DNA of 64,000 bases from Cephalotus follicularis (lineage: Eukaryota > Streptophyta > Magnoliopsida > Oxalidales > Cephalotaceae), in contig BDDD01002284.1 in the NCBI GenBank assembly GCA_001972305.1, forward strand, positions 63,993 to 127,992, written 5' to 3'. Position numbers and translations under genes: made by a program. The notes beneath the pieces were generated by a model. It ran no database searches. It was not told the DNA's origin and saw only the letters and a program-made list of their open reading frames with translations. Below are positions 23,902-34,300 of the stretch, piece after piece (position 1 is the first letter of the stretch; every line of letters begins with the position of its first letter).

Positions 23902-26557
23902 TGTAATACCCCGATTTTCGTGTGCATACTTTGGAATTTTATTTTACTATATGGTTGGCCAATTTTAATTCGGGCTTTTATGTTTTAGGCTTAAAGACGT
24001 TAATATTTGGCTCTTAAATATTGGTTGGACTACGTACATGAATAAGTAAAATTAATTGAATTATATTTTGTATAATTATTAAATCAGTTTTTATTATTAA
24101 TAAGGCAAAAGTGTTTTAAATTGGAAATGAAATAATGTATTATGGCAAATTAGAGTATTTTGGGAAATAAATCCCTTTTTCTATTTTAAAACCTATTTGT
24201 TTTCTAACTTTCCCTCTCCCTCTCCCTCTCCCGTACGTTTTGCTTTCTTCCCTCACAAAATCGATTCTTGCCTCCCTTTCTCTCCCCCAATCCCGAAATT
24301 CTTGCTCTCTTTCCTTATCTCATCAGATTTTGGATTCCTTTTTACCTTACCATGACCTAAATTGCCTTTCTTCTTCGTTAAGTATGCTATATGCTCATTG
24401 TTGTGCCTCCATTGTTTACCTCTCTCTCCTAGAGCCGAACCTGCATGATTAGGATTTGTTTTTGTCTTCTTTGCTTCATTGAACCAGGTTTGTTATCCTC
24501 CACTGTTATGGTTTAGCATTTAGTTTTGTTATCAAAGTCTATTGCATGATTGGTTGCTAGTATGTTTTGGTTTTTATTTTCTGCAACTCTAAGTGCTATC
24601 ATGGTTTCTGAATCTGTCAACATGCATTAGGTAGATGTTAAGTACTAGTTTTGATAAACGAATAATGGTAATTGACAGGAAATTGATCATATAAGCATCT
24701 ATGCATGAAATTGAAAATTGTCTCTTTATAAAATATGAACATGGTTATCCTATTGGTTTGTGTCCTGGTGTTTTGTGATGGCAGCCTTAGAACACAAAAT
24801 ATGAACTGTCTAATCTGGTATAATAACCTAGTAACACTGCATGGATGGAATCGGATCATAGGACTAAAGGTTAGAATTTCATAAGTCTCTCTATAAAGCA
24901 TGATCACCATTTGTATGAACTTTTTGATTATGGGTGTTTAAAAGCAACTGTTAAGTCACATAGTCCTATGTAAGTGTTTAAGATCATCTGGTAATGTGGT
25001 AAAATGATTTTGACAGAAAAATGGCTTAGACTTGTTTGATTTTTGCTGTGTTTTTGCTGTTCTGACGAGCAGAATAGTCGACTGTCCATTTAAATAGTCA
25101 ACTGTTAGACATTGAGTAGTCGACTGCCTTGTGAAACAGTCGGCTGTTATTCCTTGAACAGTCGACTGGATCCCTGTCACAGTCGACTGGATTCAACCCA
25201 GTTTGAGTAGTCGGCTGTCTATGCAATACAGTCGACTGCCACCCTTTGAATAGTCAATTGGATTCTGATACAATCGGCTGGTTTTGTCCAGTAAATTTTT
25301 CTGGTTTCAAGTTTTATTGTCCGTTTGGTTTTGTAATGAGTTGGAGTATGTTTTAAGCACTATTAAATTACTGTTTGATGTTTGGAAGTGATTTTTGAAT
25401 CCTTATATGAATGATATTGTATCTTTTAGATTTTTGTGCTTCGAGGGACTTTTAAATTGTTGTTCAATTCGTCTATCTTCGTTGTGATCGCTTAAGGTAC
25501 GGATCTTCGTTCATTGATACCCTCCTATCGGTTTTAATGTAGTAAATAAAAGATAGTTTTACTTTATGAATAACGTACGAATTTTTCGTTCCTTGATGTA
25601 CTCTGATAATTTTATTAAAATAAATAAGTTATAGGTTTTTGTGAAAATGTACGGATTCTTCGTTCTTGGCTTATTCCATCGGTTTTATTAAAATGAATTC
25701 AAATATGTTTTTAGTACGGATTTATATCGTTCCTTGGCTATCTGTTTATCAAACTAAAATCAATTTTATTCTATGATCTCGTTTTATAGACTTGAATATG
25801 TTTTATGATATGTTACGTAAATAAATTGGTTTTTGACATTTTATGAAAGTAAATGTTCCTAACTATATTTTTATGCTAAGATACGTTACGATATATTATG
25901 AAATGATCAGCTCTTTACAGTGAAAAATAAATGAGTTGATGATATGTAATGATTTTGCTATGTCCAGAAAATTTTTAGAAAACGTGTTTACGTTTTTAAA
26001 TTGTTTTTAGAAATAAAACAATGTTTTTGAAATAAAGATATACACAGAGATATTTCCTACCTATGGAGGTACCATAGGCATGTCGTAGGCCTGGCACGGG
26101 GACAAGACATTTCCGTAGCAGTGTGATTTGACTACGACGTCTCTCTATGTTTTGAATAAATCCCATGAGGTGGATTTATGGATCCGATATGTGTGTGATA
26201 GAGGCGTATGGGTATACTCTACTTATATGTTATGTTAAGGATATGGATTCTGGGGATTGATTGTGTAGTGTCGTACACGTCCTTCCGTTTGGCATGTGGG
26301 CCTTGCAATCCCCTTGCACCTATGCATATGTGTATGCACTTTGGATCTTGGTAATGAGATTATGGAATCGGATAAGTCTTTGTTTGTTTTTCGTTTTGAA
26401 TATGTTTTGGGATTTTTGAACTTGGGTTACGTTTTGAAACTGAATAACACTTTGAAAATTAGATATTCGTTTTGAATTGATTGTATGACTACTTACCTTC
26501 GCTTTTTGAAAATAATGTTAAATTGTTTTATGTATAAGGTATATGATATTTAAAGGT
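23902..26557 (+). repeat. 3' LTR of element E, 3'-truncated
   Basis: It starts TGTAATACCCCGATTTTCG and matches the 5' LTR to 26557, losing the last 240 bp or so. It holds the unoccupied insertion site of solo LTR I near 25094, a CAGTCGACTG cluster (25070-25285) and the four-unit repeat (about 25496-25765). No gene is present. Confidence 0.9.
25070..25285 (+). repeat. CAGTCGACTG motif cluster in 3' LTR of E
   Basis: This is the same array as in the 5' LTR but continuous. It has ten copies, five with an intact GTCGAC core. Single-base differences between the two LTR copies fall often within the motifs (GTCAAC/GTCGAC, GTCAGC/GTCGGC). Confidence 0.88.
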
Positions 26558-26962
26558 ATATAACTAATACAAATTTACATAAATTAAAATTTTAAAAAAA
26601 TACCTAATTGGAGAGAGGGGATCATGGCGTCGGCGCTAAAGATCTCGTGCGATCGGATGGCTTGGATGGCGTGGACGGCGTGGGTGCGATCGGACGGTGA
26701 GAGAGAGAGCGGCAGTGTTCGGCAGAGAGAGAGAGCGACGGTGTGGAGAAGAGAAAGAAAGAGAGAGCCTGTGAGGATGAGTGAGAGAAAAGAGTAAGAA
26801 GAAAAAAAGAAGGTGCCGGGCATACAGATATAAGGCACGACGAGGGCATGGAGAGGGCAATTAGTGCCCTCGCCATGCCTTTTTGAGAAAAAAAAAATAA
26901 AAAAGCTGGTCAACGGCGAGGGGATTACTGTGCCCTTGCCGTTGACCTGTTTTTTTGTAGTG
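26558..26962 (-). repeat. 5' terminal region of CACTA with GA-rich and GGCGAGGG repeats
   Basis: This is the CACTA remainder to the right of E. A GAGAGA-rich microsatellite (about 26697-26775) is followed by GCGAGGG-type subterminal motifs (26839-26946) and the terminal repeat. Reading frames across it are low complexity and I do not count them as genes. Confidence 0.8.
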
Positions 26963-26965
26963 ATG

Positions 26966-27095
26966 CTTTTATAAAGTAAATATCATGCATGTTACGAACT
27001 TTCTTAGAATCAAGAAAAGTTGGGTTCCTAAAGGAACTATCGTGACTAACCCCAAGGGACCCAAAACAAGTTGGGTAACTCAAACAAAAACCTGA
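26966..27095 (+). pseudogene. gag: gag of element A, 3' end after the CACTA
   Basis: The last zinc-knuckle unit and tail of Gag continue here. The tail (SWVPKGTIVTNPKGPK) is shared with element B at about 40500-40580. It ends at TGA 27093-27095, and a second in-frame TAG follows at 27108-27110. Element B has exactly the same TGA and TAG spacing (40578 and 40593). Confidence 0.8.
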
Positions 27096-27110
27096 ATTGA
27101 TTTTTTGTAG

Positions 27111-28542
27111 ATGTGCTTGAAAGCACTATCAAAGAAGACCCAATGGTACTTGGATAGTGGATGCTCCAAGCATATGATGGGCGACAAGAGCCTTTTCGTC
27201 AACTACAAGTAAAAGAAGAATGAGCTGGTACATTTGGAGATAATGCCAAAGGCAAATTATGGGTTTCAGCTCCATAGGTAACGATTGAACTCTTATTCAT
27301 AATGTATTATATGTAAATGGGCTGAAACACAATCTATTGAGCATAAGTCAATTATGTGACAAAGATTGTAAAGTCACCTTCGAAAAGGAAGTGTGTAGAG
27401 TAATAGATATTAATAATAATCAAACCAAGTTCATAGGACATAGACAAGGAAACGTTTATATCGTAGATTTAAAAGACCTACAAAATGTTAAATGCTTAGT
27501 TTCCTTAAAAGAGGATAGATGGCTATGGCATAGAAGATTAGGTCATGTAGGAATGACAAATATTACAAAACTTCTGAAACATGAATTAGTTAAGGGTCTT
27601 CCCAAACTTAACTTTGAAAAGAATAAAATCTGTGACGCATGTCAACAAGGTGAACAAACTAGGGCATCTTTTAAAAATAAAGACATAGTCTCTACATCTA
27701 GACCATTACAACTCTTACATATAGATCTATTTGGTACAATAGATATTAGAAGTCTAGGTGGTAAATCCTATGCCATGGTCATAGTCGATGATTACTCTAG
27801 ATATACATGGACTATTTTTCTTGCCCACAAAAGCGAAGCCTTTAAAGAATTTTCAACCTTTTGCAAAATCGTTCAAAAAGAAAAGGACACTTCTATTCTT
27901 AAAATCAGAAGTGATCATGGAAAAGAATTTGAAAATCACTCATTTGATAACTTTTGTAATGAAAATGGATTTACACTTGAGTTCTCCACTCCTAGAACAC
28001 CTCAAGAAAATGGGGTCGTTGAAAGGAAAAATAGGACTTTACAAGAAATGTGTAGAACAATTTTAAATGAAAACAATTTGCCAAAATATTGTTGGGCAGA
28101 AGCTGTAAATACATCCTGTTATATCATAAATCGAACATCAATAAGGCCAATTCTCAAAAAGACTCCATATGAATTATGGAGGGGGAGAAAGCCTAGCATT
28201 GGTTACTTCTCTGCATTCGGATGTAAATGCTTCATCCACAATAATGGAAAAGAGCATCTTGGTAAATTCGACTCCAAAGTCGACGAAGGTATATTTCTTG
28301 GTTATTCATCTAGCAGTAGAGCTTATAGATGTTTTAATAAAAGAACTTTCCTTGTGGAAGAATCTATGCATGTTGTTTTTTTATGAAACTAACCTAAAAC
28401 TTCCAAAGGAAGTTATTGATGTTGATTTTATAGAGTTTGCTGAAAATGGTGTTAATAAATTAAATCTATACGATAGTAAGAAAGAGGAATCTAAAAACGA
28501 AGAATCACCTCAAAACTATCAAGAAACCTTACATAACAACAC
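27111..28542 (+). pseudogene. pol: pol of element A: protease and integrase
   Basis: The copia order, protease then integrase, is visible. The protease motif WYLDSGCSKHMMG lies near 27147-27185. The frame then shifts, and the main open part is 27337-28386. That part holds the GAG-pre-integrase HHCC region (LWHRRLGHVGM then CDACQQGEQ) and an integrase core with all three acidic residues in place: HIDLFG, RSDHGKEF and ENGVVERKNRTL. Conserved YELWRGRKPS and GCKCFIHN follow. The IN C-terminal region runs on to 28542, where inverted LTR H begins. The RT that should follow is absent, and the next piece of A is the RNase H at 48055. Confidence 0.87.
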
Positions 28543-29224
28543 TGTCACACCCCGAATTTCCATACATTTACGTTAGACAAGCATATGTGGTGATATCAGA
28601 ATTAACATAATATTCCAGTATCTCATTCAATAGTTCATAAACAATATGCGGAAGTAGTCAATAAGCCAGAATATAACATAAGTCATCCGCACGCATCCCA
28701 TACTACGTGCTGGAACAATTCAAATAAATTATCCTTACATAAGGAAAAATACAACATAACCACGGGATGTGATCCGTTCGTTACAATACAATACATCATA
28801 AAGGAAATAACAATCTTAAATCAAAGGCAGAAGCTCTCCAAGCTTTAGCAGTAATCTCCGATCGTCTTCGCTTAATCTGAAATTGTAGGGGTTAGCCGTT
28901 GTCCTCACTTGGCTAAGTAGGTAGATAAAGCATGTAGAAGAAACTATAAATGTAAATATGCATGACAGATAATGAAATGGCATATATATAGGAGTTCAGA
29001 AGTTAAAATTCTTTTTTCTCTTCTTGTCAGAGATTGGTAATAATTTTGAAGTGTTTTAAGCATATACAATAATGGGTCCGAAAATAAATGTAATTTTTCA
29101 CAGAAGTTATGTAAATGCCAAATTGTTAAATTTTTAATTTCTATTGAATTGGGAAACGTTAAATTGTCATAAATAGTAGAAAATACTAAATATGAAACTG
29201 GTATTTGTGAATAGTAAACTCACT

Positions 29225-30076
29225 CAAAGAGTATATTTTCCAAAATAAAATAATTACCCCACAATTCCTCATGGATCATGGCATGCTCCAACAAGTTGTT
29301 TTCTCAGATTTAAGCCATTTCCAACACTTAGGAAGAAAAATAAAATTGATTGGATTAGATCTGATGGTTCGAGGATTTCAAGGCGTCCAGGCAACAATTA
29401 CATCCACCCCTCCAGAATTTATACACAGTATAAAGCCTGCCAGACATCTAATACAAATTCAAGGATACAATCATATCCCACAATTGTTTCCACATTTAAT
29501 CCAAACGGAACTATGGGATTGTTCCCGTCCTCTTCAAGCACAAGTTCGCCATTGGGCAGCAAAAACAATTACAACCAAATGGAACCATTGCTATCTTCCA
29601 TTTAGCTTCAGACTTATCGCCGAAGATCACATACAAAAGATCTATTCAACTCAATCACATATCCATATTAGTCTCGCAGATAAAACAGATTGCGACCCAT
29701 TGATAGATATTATCAAAAAGGAAATGATTGAAAACACTGATTATCGCAAGACATTTTCTGAAAATAAAGCCCTCAATAATTGGATGATGTAAAAAGATTC
29801 TACTTTGAAAAAACATTGGTAATCAGTCACCAAAAAGAATTAGAGCTACTATCTGCATCAACAAATTACGAAGATTGCAGTAAGTACTCTACACCAACAA
29901 AATTACAGTATTACGGCAGAAGCGTCAGCAGACACGTCAGCATAGCCGCTCGTCAGCAGACACGTCAGCATAGCCGCCATTCAATATTTGAAGCACTCAA
30001 CAGACAAGTTACTATTCATGAACAGTAACTCCACCAGAAAAAGTTACTATTCACAAATAGTAAACTCACTCAAAGG
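29225..30076 (+). repeat. 852-bp direct repeat of P, left copy
   Basis: It matches 34620-35471 over 852 bp without indels and with only two differences seen (G/A at 29363, A/C near 29984). It carries the last 173 codons or so of the long frame (29271-29792) and the TGACG-rich promoter-like segment (29923-29967). Confidence 0.95.
29271..29792 (+). pseudogene. partial duplicate of the C-terminal region of the P polyprotein
   Basis: These 173 codons are identical to the C-terminus of the long frame ending at 35187 (one silent or near-silent change). There is no upstream coding part and no start signal. It contains the same unrecognised region (RKIKLIGLDLMVRGFQGV, TPPEFIHSIKPARHLI, WAAKTITTKWNHC). 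It is a duplication relic, not an independent gene. Confidence 0.8.
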
Positions 30077-30405
30077 ATGCCATATGTCGTTTCCTGTGCC
30101 AGAAGACATTGGGAAGATCTGAACAAAGATTGTTAATTATGTTAATTTTTAACGAATCAATTTTTTCTTTTCTTTGTGAGGTTTGTAATTGATGTTCAAA
30201 TTTCTTATTGGATAATTCTTGTTGCAAATGATTTTCTTTTGTTTCTATTATATTCACAGAATGTTCCTTAACTAAGGAAAATGTTTTTAAAAGGTTAATA
30301 TCTTTGGTAATGGGTTTTTCATTGAAAGCAAACATTATTTTTTGTTGAAATAATTTTGTTGTAATTCCTTCATTTGTTACTTTGAATGGTTTAATAATTT
30401 CTAAA
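30075..30405 (-). repeat. 331-bp inverted copy of 32862-33192
   Basis: It is the exact length of its partner and nearly identical. On the minus strand it encodes the segment between the protease and the RT start (LEIIKPFKVTNEGITTKLF to HRKRHMA). It abuts the direct repeat through a shared AAGG. Confidence 0.92.
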
Positions 30406-30624
30406 TCCACACCACCAGAATTTATTCACCATATCGAACCAGCAAAACACCTCATCCACATCAAAGGATTTAAAGGTCCCCCTCATCTCATAAAATCAGA
30501 TTTATGGGATTGCACACTTCCCTTGGAAGAACAAATTTGTCATTGGAGAGCTAAAACAGTTGCGGCCAATTGGGATCATTTTGAACTTCCATATCACACC
30601 AAATTAGTTGGGTTGACTAATTGA
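30406..30624 (+). pseudogene. diverged fragment of the P C-terminal region
   Basis: This short plus-strand piece encodes TPPEFIHHIEPAKHLIHIKG, then WDCTLPLEEQICHWRAKTV. It is clearly related to the C-terminal region of the long frame (TPPEFIHSIKPARHLIQIQG, WDCSRPLQAQVRHWAAKTI) but much diverged. It must derive from another member of the family, so the region is shared by at least two lineages. Confidence 0.8.
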
Positions 30625-31303
30625 TGTTGAAGGCTCATTTGTTATTAAATCTTTTAATTTCAATAAATATTCTAATTTTAATTCTGGGTTATCAATTTTG
30701 TCAGCTAATTTTAATAATAAATTTGTTTCTTTCTGTTTGTCAGTATTTATCATACAAATTGTTCGAATTTTATTATTTTTAATTTTGTGATTAATTTTTT
30801 GAATACTGGTAATTTCTTTTGAAGGAAAATGTTTATTTTCTTGTTGTTCAAAATTGTGAATATCAAAATCTTTGGATTCATGTTCAGAATTTAAAGAATA
30901 AATTTTAAAATCTTGAACACGTGTAAGAGAAACGTGATGTTGGAAACATTCAGGTTCTTCTTTAATTTTTTCAATTTATAAAGAATTTGTTTGAGTAATT
31001 TTTTCAGGTATTGAATCATTAATTGTTTCTTTAAGGGAGAACTTATTTTGTTCAAAATAATTTTTGTTGATTGAATTTTGTAAAGTTTTTTCTTTGGAAA
31101 TCTGTTTATTACAAGTATCTATTTCTTTAGATAATGAATGAATGTTTTCTTTTACAAAATGTTTTTCAAAATGATCTTTATTATTATTTTGTAAAACTTC
31201 TTCTTTTTCAAAATCGTTTTCTTTTTTGTTTTGACTAATGTAAATTGGCAAATAGTCAAAAAACATAACGTGAGACTTAATCGTAATCATAAGCTCATAC
31301 CAC
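30611..31303 (-). repeat. left arm of 693-bp inverted repeat in P
   Basis: It is the reverse complement of 31623-32315 with equal length (693 bp), close to 98% identical by eye. The spacer 31304-31622 is 319 bp. The arm carries one stop (CAA to TAA near 30977) that the plus-strand arm lacks. Confidence 0.95.
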
Positions 31304-31365
31304 ACCTGATTAGAAAGGACTTTTTACAGGAAAAATATTTGCAAAAAAGAAACATATTTTTTAAT

Positions 31366-34300
31366 ATGTATTCTGAAAAAGAACAAAATGATATTCGAAC
31401 TGAATGGTATGAGTTTATGATTAAAATCAAATCTCATGTTATGTTTTTTAACTATTTATCAATTTACATCAGTCAAAACAAAAATGAAAAAATTAACATT
31501 CAGCCATTTAGAATCAACAAAGATTTGATTGAAAAAGATTTTAATCAAGAAAAATATTTACAAAAAAGAATCAAGTTTTTCAAAAAATATTCTGAAAAAG
31601 AACAAAAATCTATTCGAAAATCGTGGTATGAGCTTATGATTACGATTAAGTCTCACGTTATGTTTTTTGACTATTTGCCAATTTACATTAGTCAAAACAA
31701 AAAAGAAAACGATTTTGAAAAAGAAGAAGTTTTACAAAATAATAATAAAGATCATTTTGAAAAACATTTTGAAAAAAAAAACATTCATTCATTATCTAAA
31801 GAAATAGATACTTGTAATGAACAAATTTCCAAAGAAAAAACTTTACAAAATTCAATCAACAAAAAATATTTTGAAGAAAATAAGTTCTCCCTTAAAGAAA
31901 CAATTAATGATTCAATACCTGAAAAAATTACACAAACAAATTCTTTACAAATTGAAAAAATTAAAGAAGAACCTGAATGTTTCCAACATCACGTTTCTCT
32001 TACACGTGTTCAAGATTATAAAATTTATTCTTTAAATTCTGAACATGAATCCAAAGATTTTGATATTCACAATTTTGAACAACAAGAAAATAAACATTTT
32101 CCTTCAAAAGAAATTACCAGTATTCAAAAAATTAATCACAAAATTAAAAATAATAAAATTCGAACAATTTGTATGATAAATACTGACAAACAGAAAGAAA
32201 CAAATTTATTAATAAAATTAGCTGACAAAATTGATAACCCAGAATTAAAATTAGAATATTTATTGAAATTAAAAGATTTAATAACAAATGAGCCTTCAAC
32301 ATCAATTAGTCAACCTTATACATTGAAAAAAATATTCCAAAGGTTTGAAAATTCTTCAACACAAGAATTAACCTTACAAGATTTACAAAAGGAAATTAAA
32401 GATACTAAACAAGAATTACAAAAATTTAAACAAAAAACAAAGAAACAAATTACAAATTTAGAACAAATATTATTACAAAAACATTTGTCTTCATCCTCAT
32501 CTGATAAAAAAATTGAACAAATTGATCAGGGTGAAACATCAACCAAATTCATCAATTTAATTGAAAGAATAACTTATCAAAAATGGCACGTTAACATTAC
32601 AGTCACGATACAAGATTCTTTTAAACTTCAAACCATTGCCCTAATAGATTCAGGAGCACAAATGAATTGTATACAAGAAGGATTAATTCCAACAAAGTAT
32701 TTTGAAAAAACTAAACAAAAATTGTCTACTGCAAATGGCGAAAATCTTAGAGTCAATTTCAAAGTCACTGATGTACATATCTGTAACGAAGGTATTTGCA
32801 TTAAACAATCATTCATTTTGGTCAAAGATTTAGACATAGGAATAATCCTAGGTCAACCATTTTTAGAAATTATTAAACCATTCAAAGTAACAAATGAAGG
32901 AATTACAACAAAATTATTTCAACAAAAAATAATGTTTGCTTTCAATGAAAAACCCATTACCAAAGATATTAACCTTTTAAAAACATTTTCCTTAGTTAAG
33001 GAACATTCTGTGAATATAATAGAAACAAAAGAAAATCATTTGCAACAAGAATTATCCAATAAGAAATTTGAACATCAATTACAAACCTCACAAAGAAAAG
33101 AAAAAATTGATTCGTTAAAAATTAACATAATTAAAAATATTTGTTCAGATCTTCCCAATGTCTTTTGGCACAGGAAACGACATATGGCATCCTTACCATA
33201 TGAAAATAATTTTGCTGAACAAAACATTCTCACTAAAATTAAATCAATTCAAATAACTCATGAATTAATGAAATATTGTGAAAAAGATATTCAAGAATTA
33301 TTAAATAAAAAATTAATTGGGCCTAACAAATCCCCTTTGAATCATGCAACCATTTATAAAAATTCAGGAACACCAAAATTCATCATCAATTATAAACCAA
33401 TAAATATTAGACATTCTTTAACTAAGTCAGATTTAATTATCCATTGTGAATGGAGCATTATGTTATTTTATGCTCCCAGAAAAATTATGAATGAGATATT
33501 TATTCCATTTTCAATTGATGATATTTTAACAATTTTAAAAGAACAATATTCCAAATACTCATATACATTTTACAAAATTATTCAAACAAATGATTTATCA
33601 TTATCAAAACAAAAAATAAATCTATTCATTACGCATGATAGATTCCTTGGAATTATTACATACAACCAAAAATCTATTCTGTTTCATTTGATATTTCCAG
33701 ATGTTGCTACAGATAGAAAACAATTACCAATTATTATTTATATTGATTCATTATTTCTCAATACTAACCAAAATTGTCAGCAAGCTTTCTCAAGATTGGA
33801 ACAAAAGAAAGAATCTATTAAAGACACTTTATCTCCCACTGAGATAAAGAAGAATACGAGTGACACTTTGTCTCCCACTGAGACAAGGATAAGATTCCTG
33901 AAAAGGAATAAAACATTTCAAAAACTTTTACAAAACATTTTCCCCTTCGTTTTACACAAAAAGGAATCATTCAAAACCACTTTATCTCCCACTGAGGTAA
34001 AGATAACTTTATTCCCCACTACTATGAAAACACTTTCTATACAAAAATCATTCACAGACAAATTACTATTCAACAATAGTAGTCACACTTATTTGGATCA
34101 TTATAAAAGGGATTCATTCCACATTCGTTCAATTCCATATAGAATTTCATCCTTTCATTCATTCATAAAAACACCACAAACAATGGAGACGCTGTCATCA
34201 GATAGAGCAACAAAAAAGAAAAAATTCCCATCTCCTACTGAGATAGAAAAGAGTAAGTCCCTATCTCTCACTGAGATAGAGATAAGAAATTCGAGAGCAT

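Larger units (their letters stand above)
17129..26557 (+). mobile_element. Gag-only gypsy LTR element E (TR-GAG type)
   Basis: Two copies of one LTR (17129-22436, holding solo LTR I, and 23902-26557) flank a 1.46-kb interior. The interior has a primer site, a single gag gene and a polypurine tract, with no protease, RT or integrase. This is the layout of non-autonomous TR-GAG elements. Both outer edges are missing: the 5' LTR lacks its first 202 bp relative to the 3' copy, and the 3' LTR lacks about 240 bp at its end. No TSD can therefore be read. It interrupts the 5' region of the CACTA element. Confidence 0.87.
11452..26962 (-). mobile_element. CACTA (En/Spm) DNA transposon with nested LTR elements
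   Basis: The termini are CACTACAAAAAAA at 11452 and its exact reverse complement ending at 26962. Similarity continues about 20 bp further in (CGGCGAGGGCAC versus CGGCAAGGGCAC). It is flanked by the 3-bp duplication ATG. Both genes read on the minus strand, so the 5' end is at 26962: a TNP2-type transposase (16964 to 13885) and then a TNPA-like gene (13731 to 12071). Its own 5' region is split by element E at 17129-26557. It sits inside a zinc-knuckle codon run of the gag of A. Confidence 0.93.

Noticed and set aside
17259-24452. A repeated 70-codon frame at 17259 and 24240
   Set aside because: It is the same LTR E sequence in both LTR copies, Ser/Leu-rich with no known domain, and is conserved only because the LTRs are duplicates.
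26584-26913. 109-codon minus frame at the 5' end of the CACTA
   Set aside because: It is low-complexity Ser/Leu-rich translation of a GA microsatellite and flanks.
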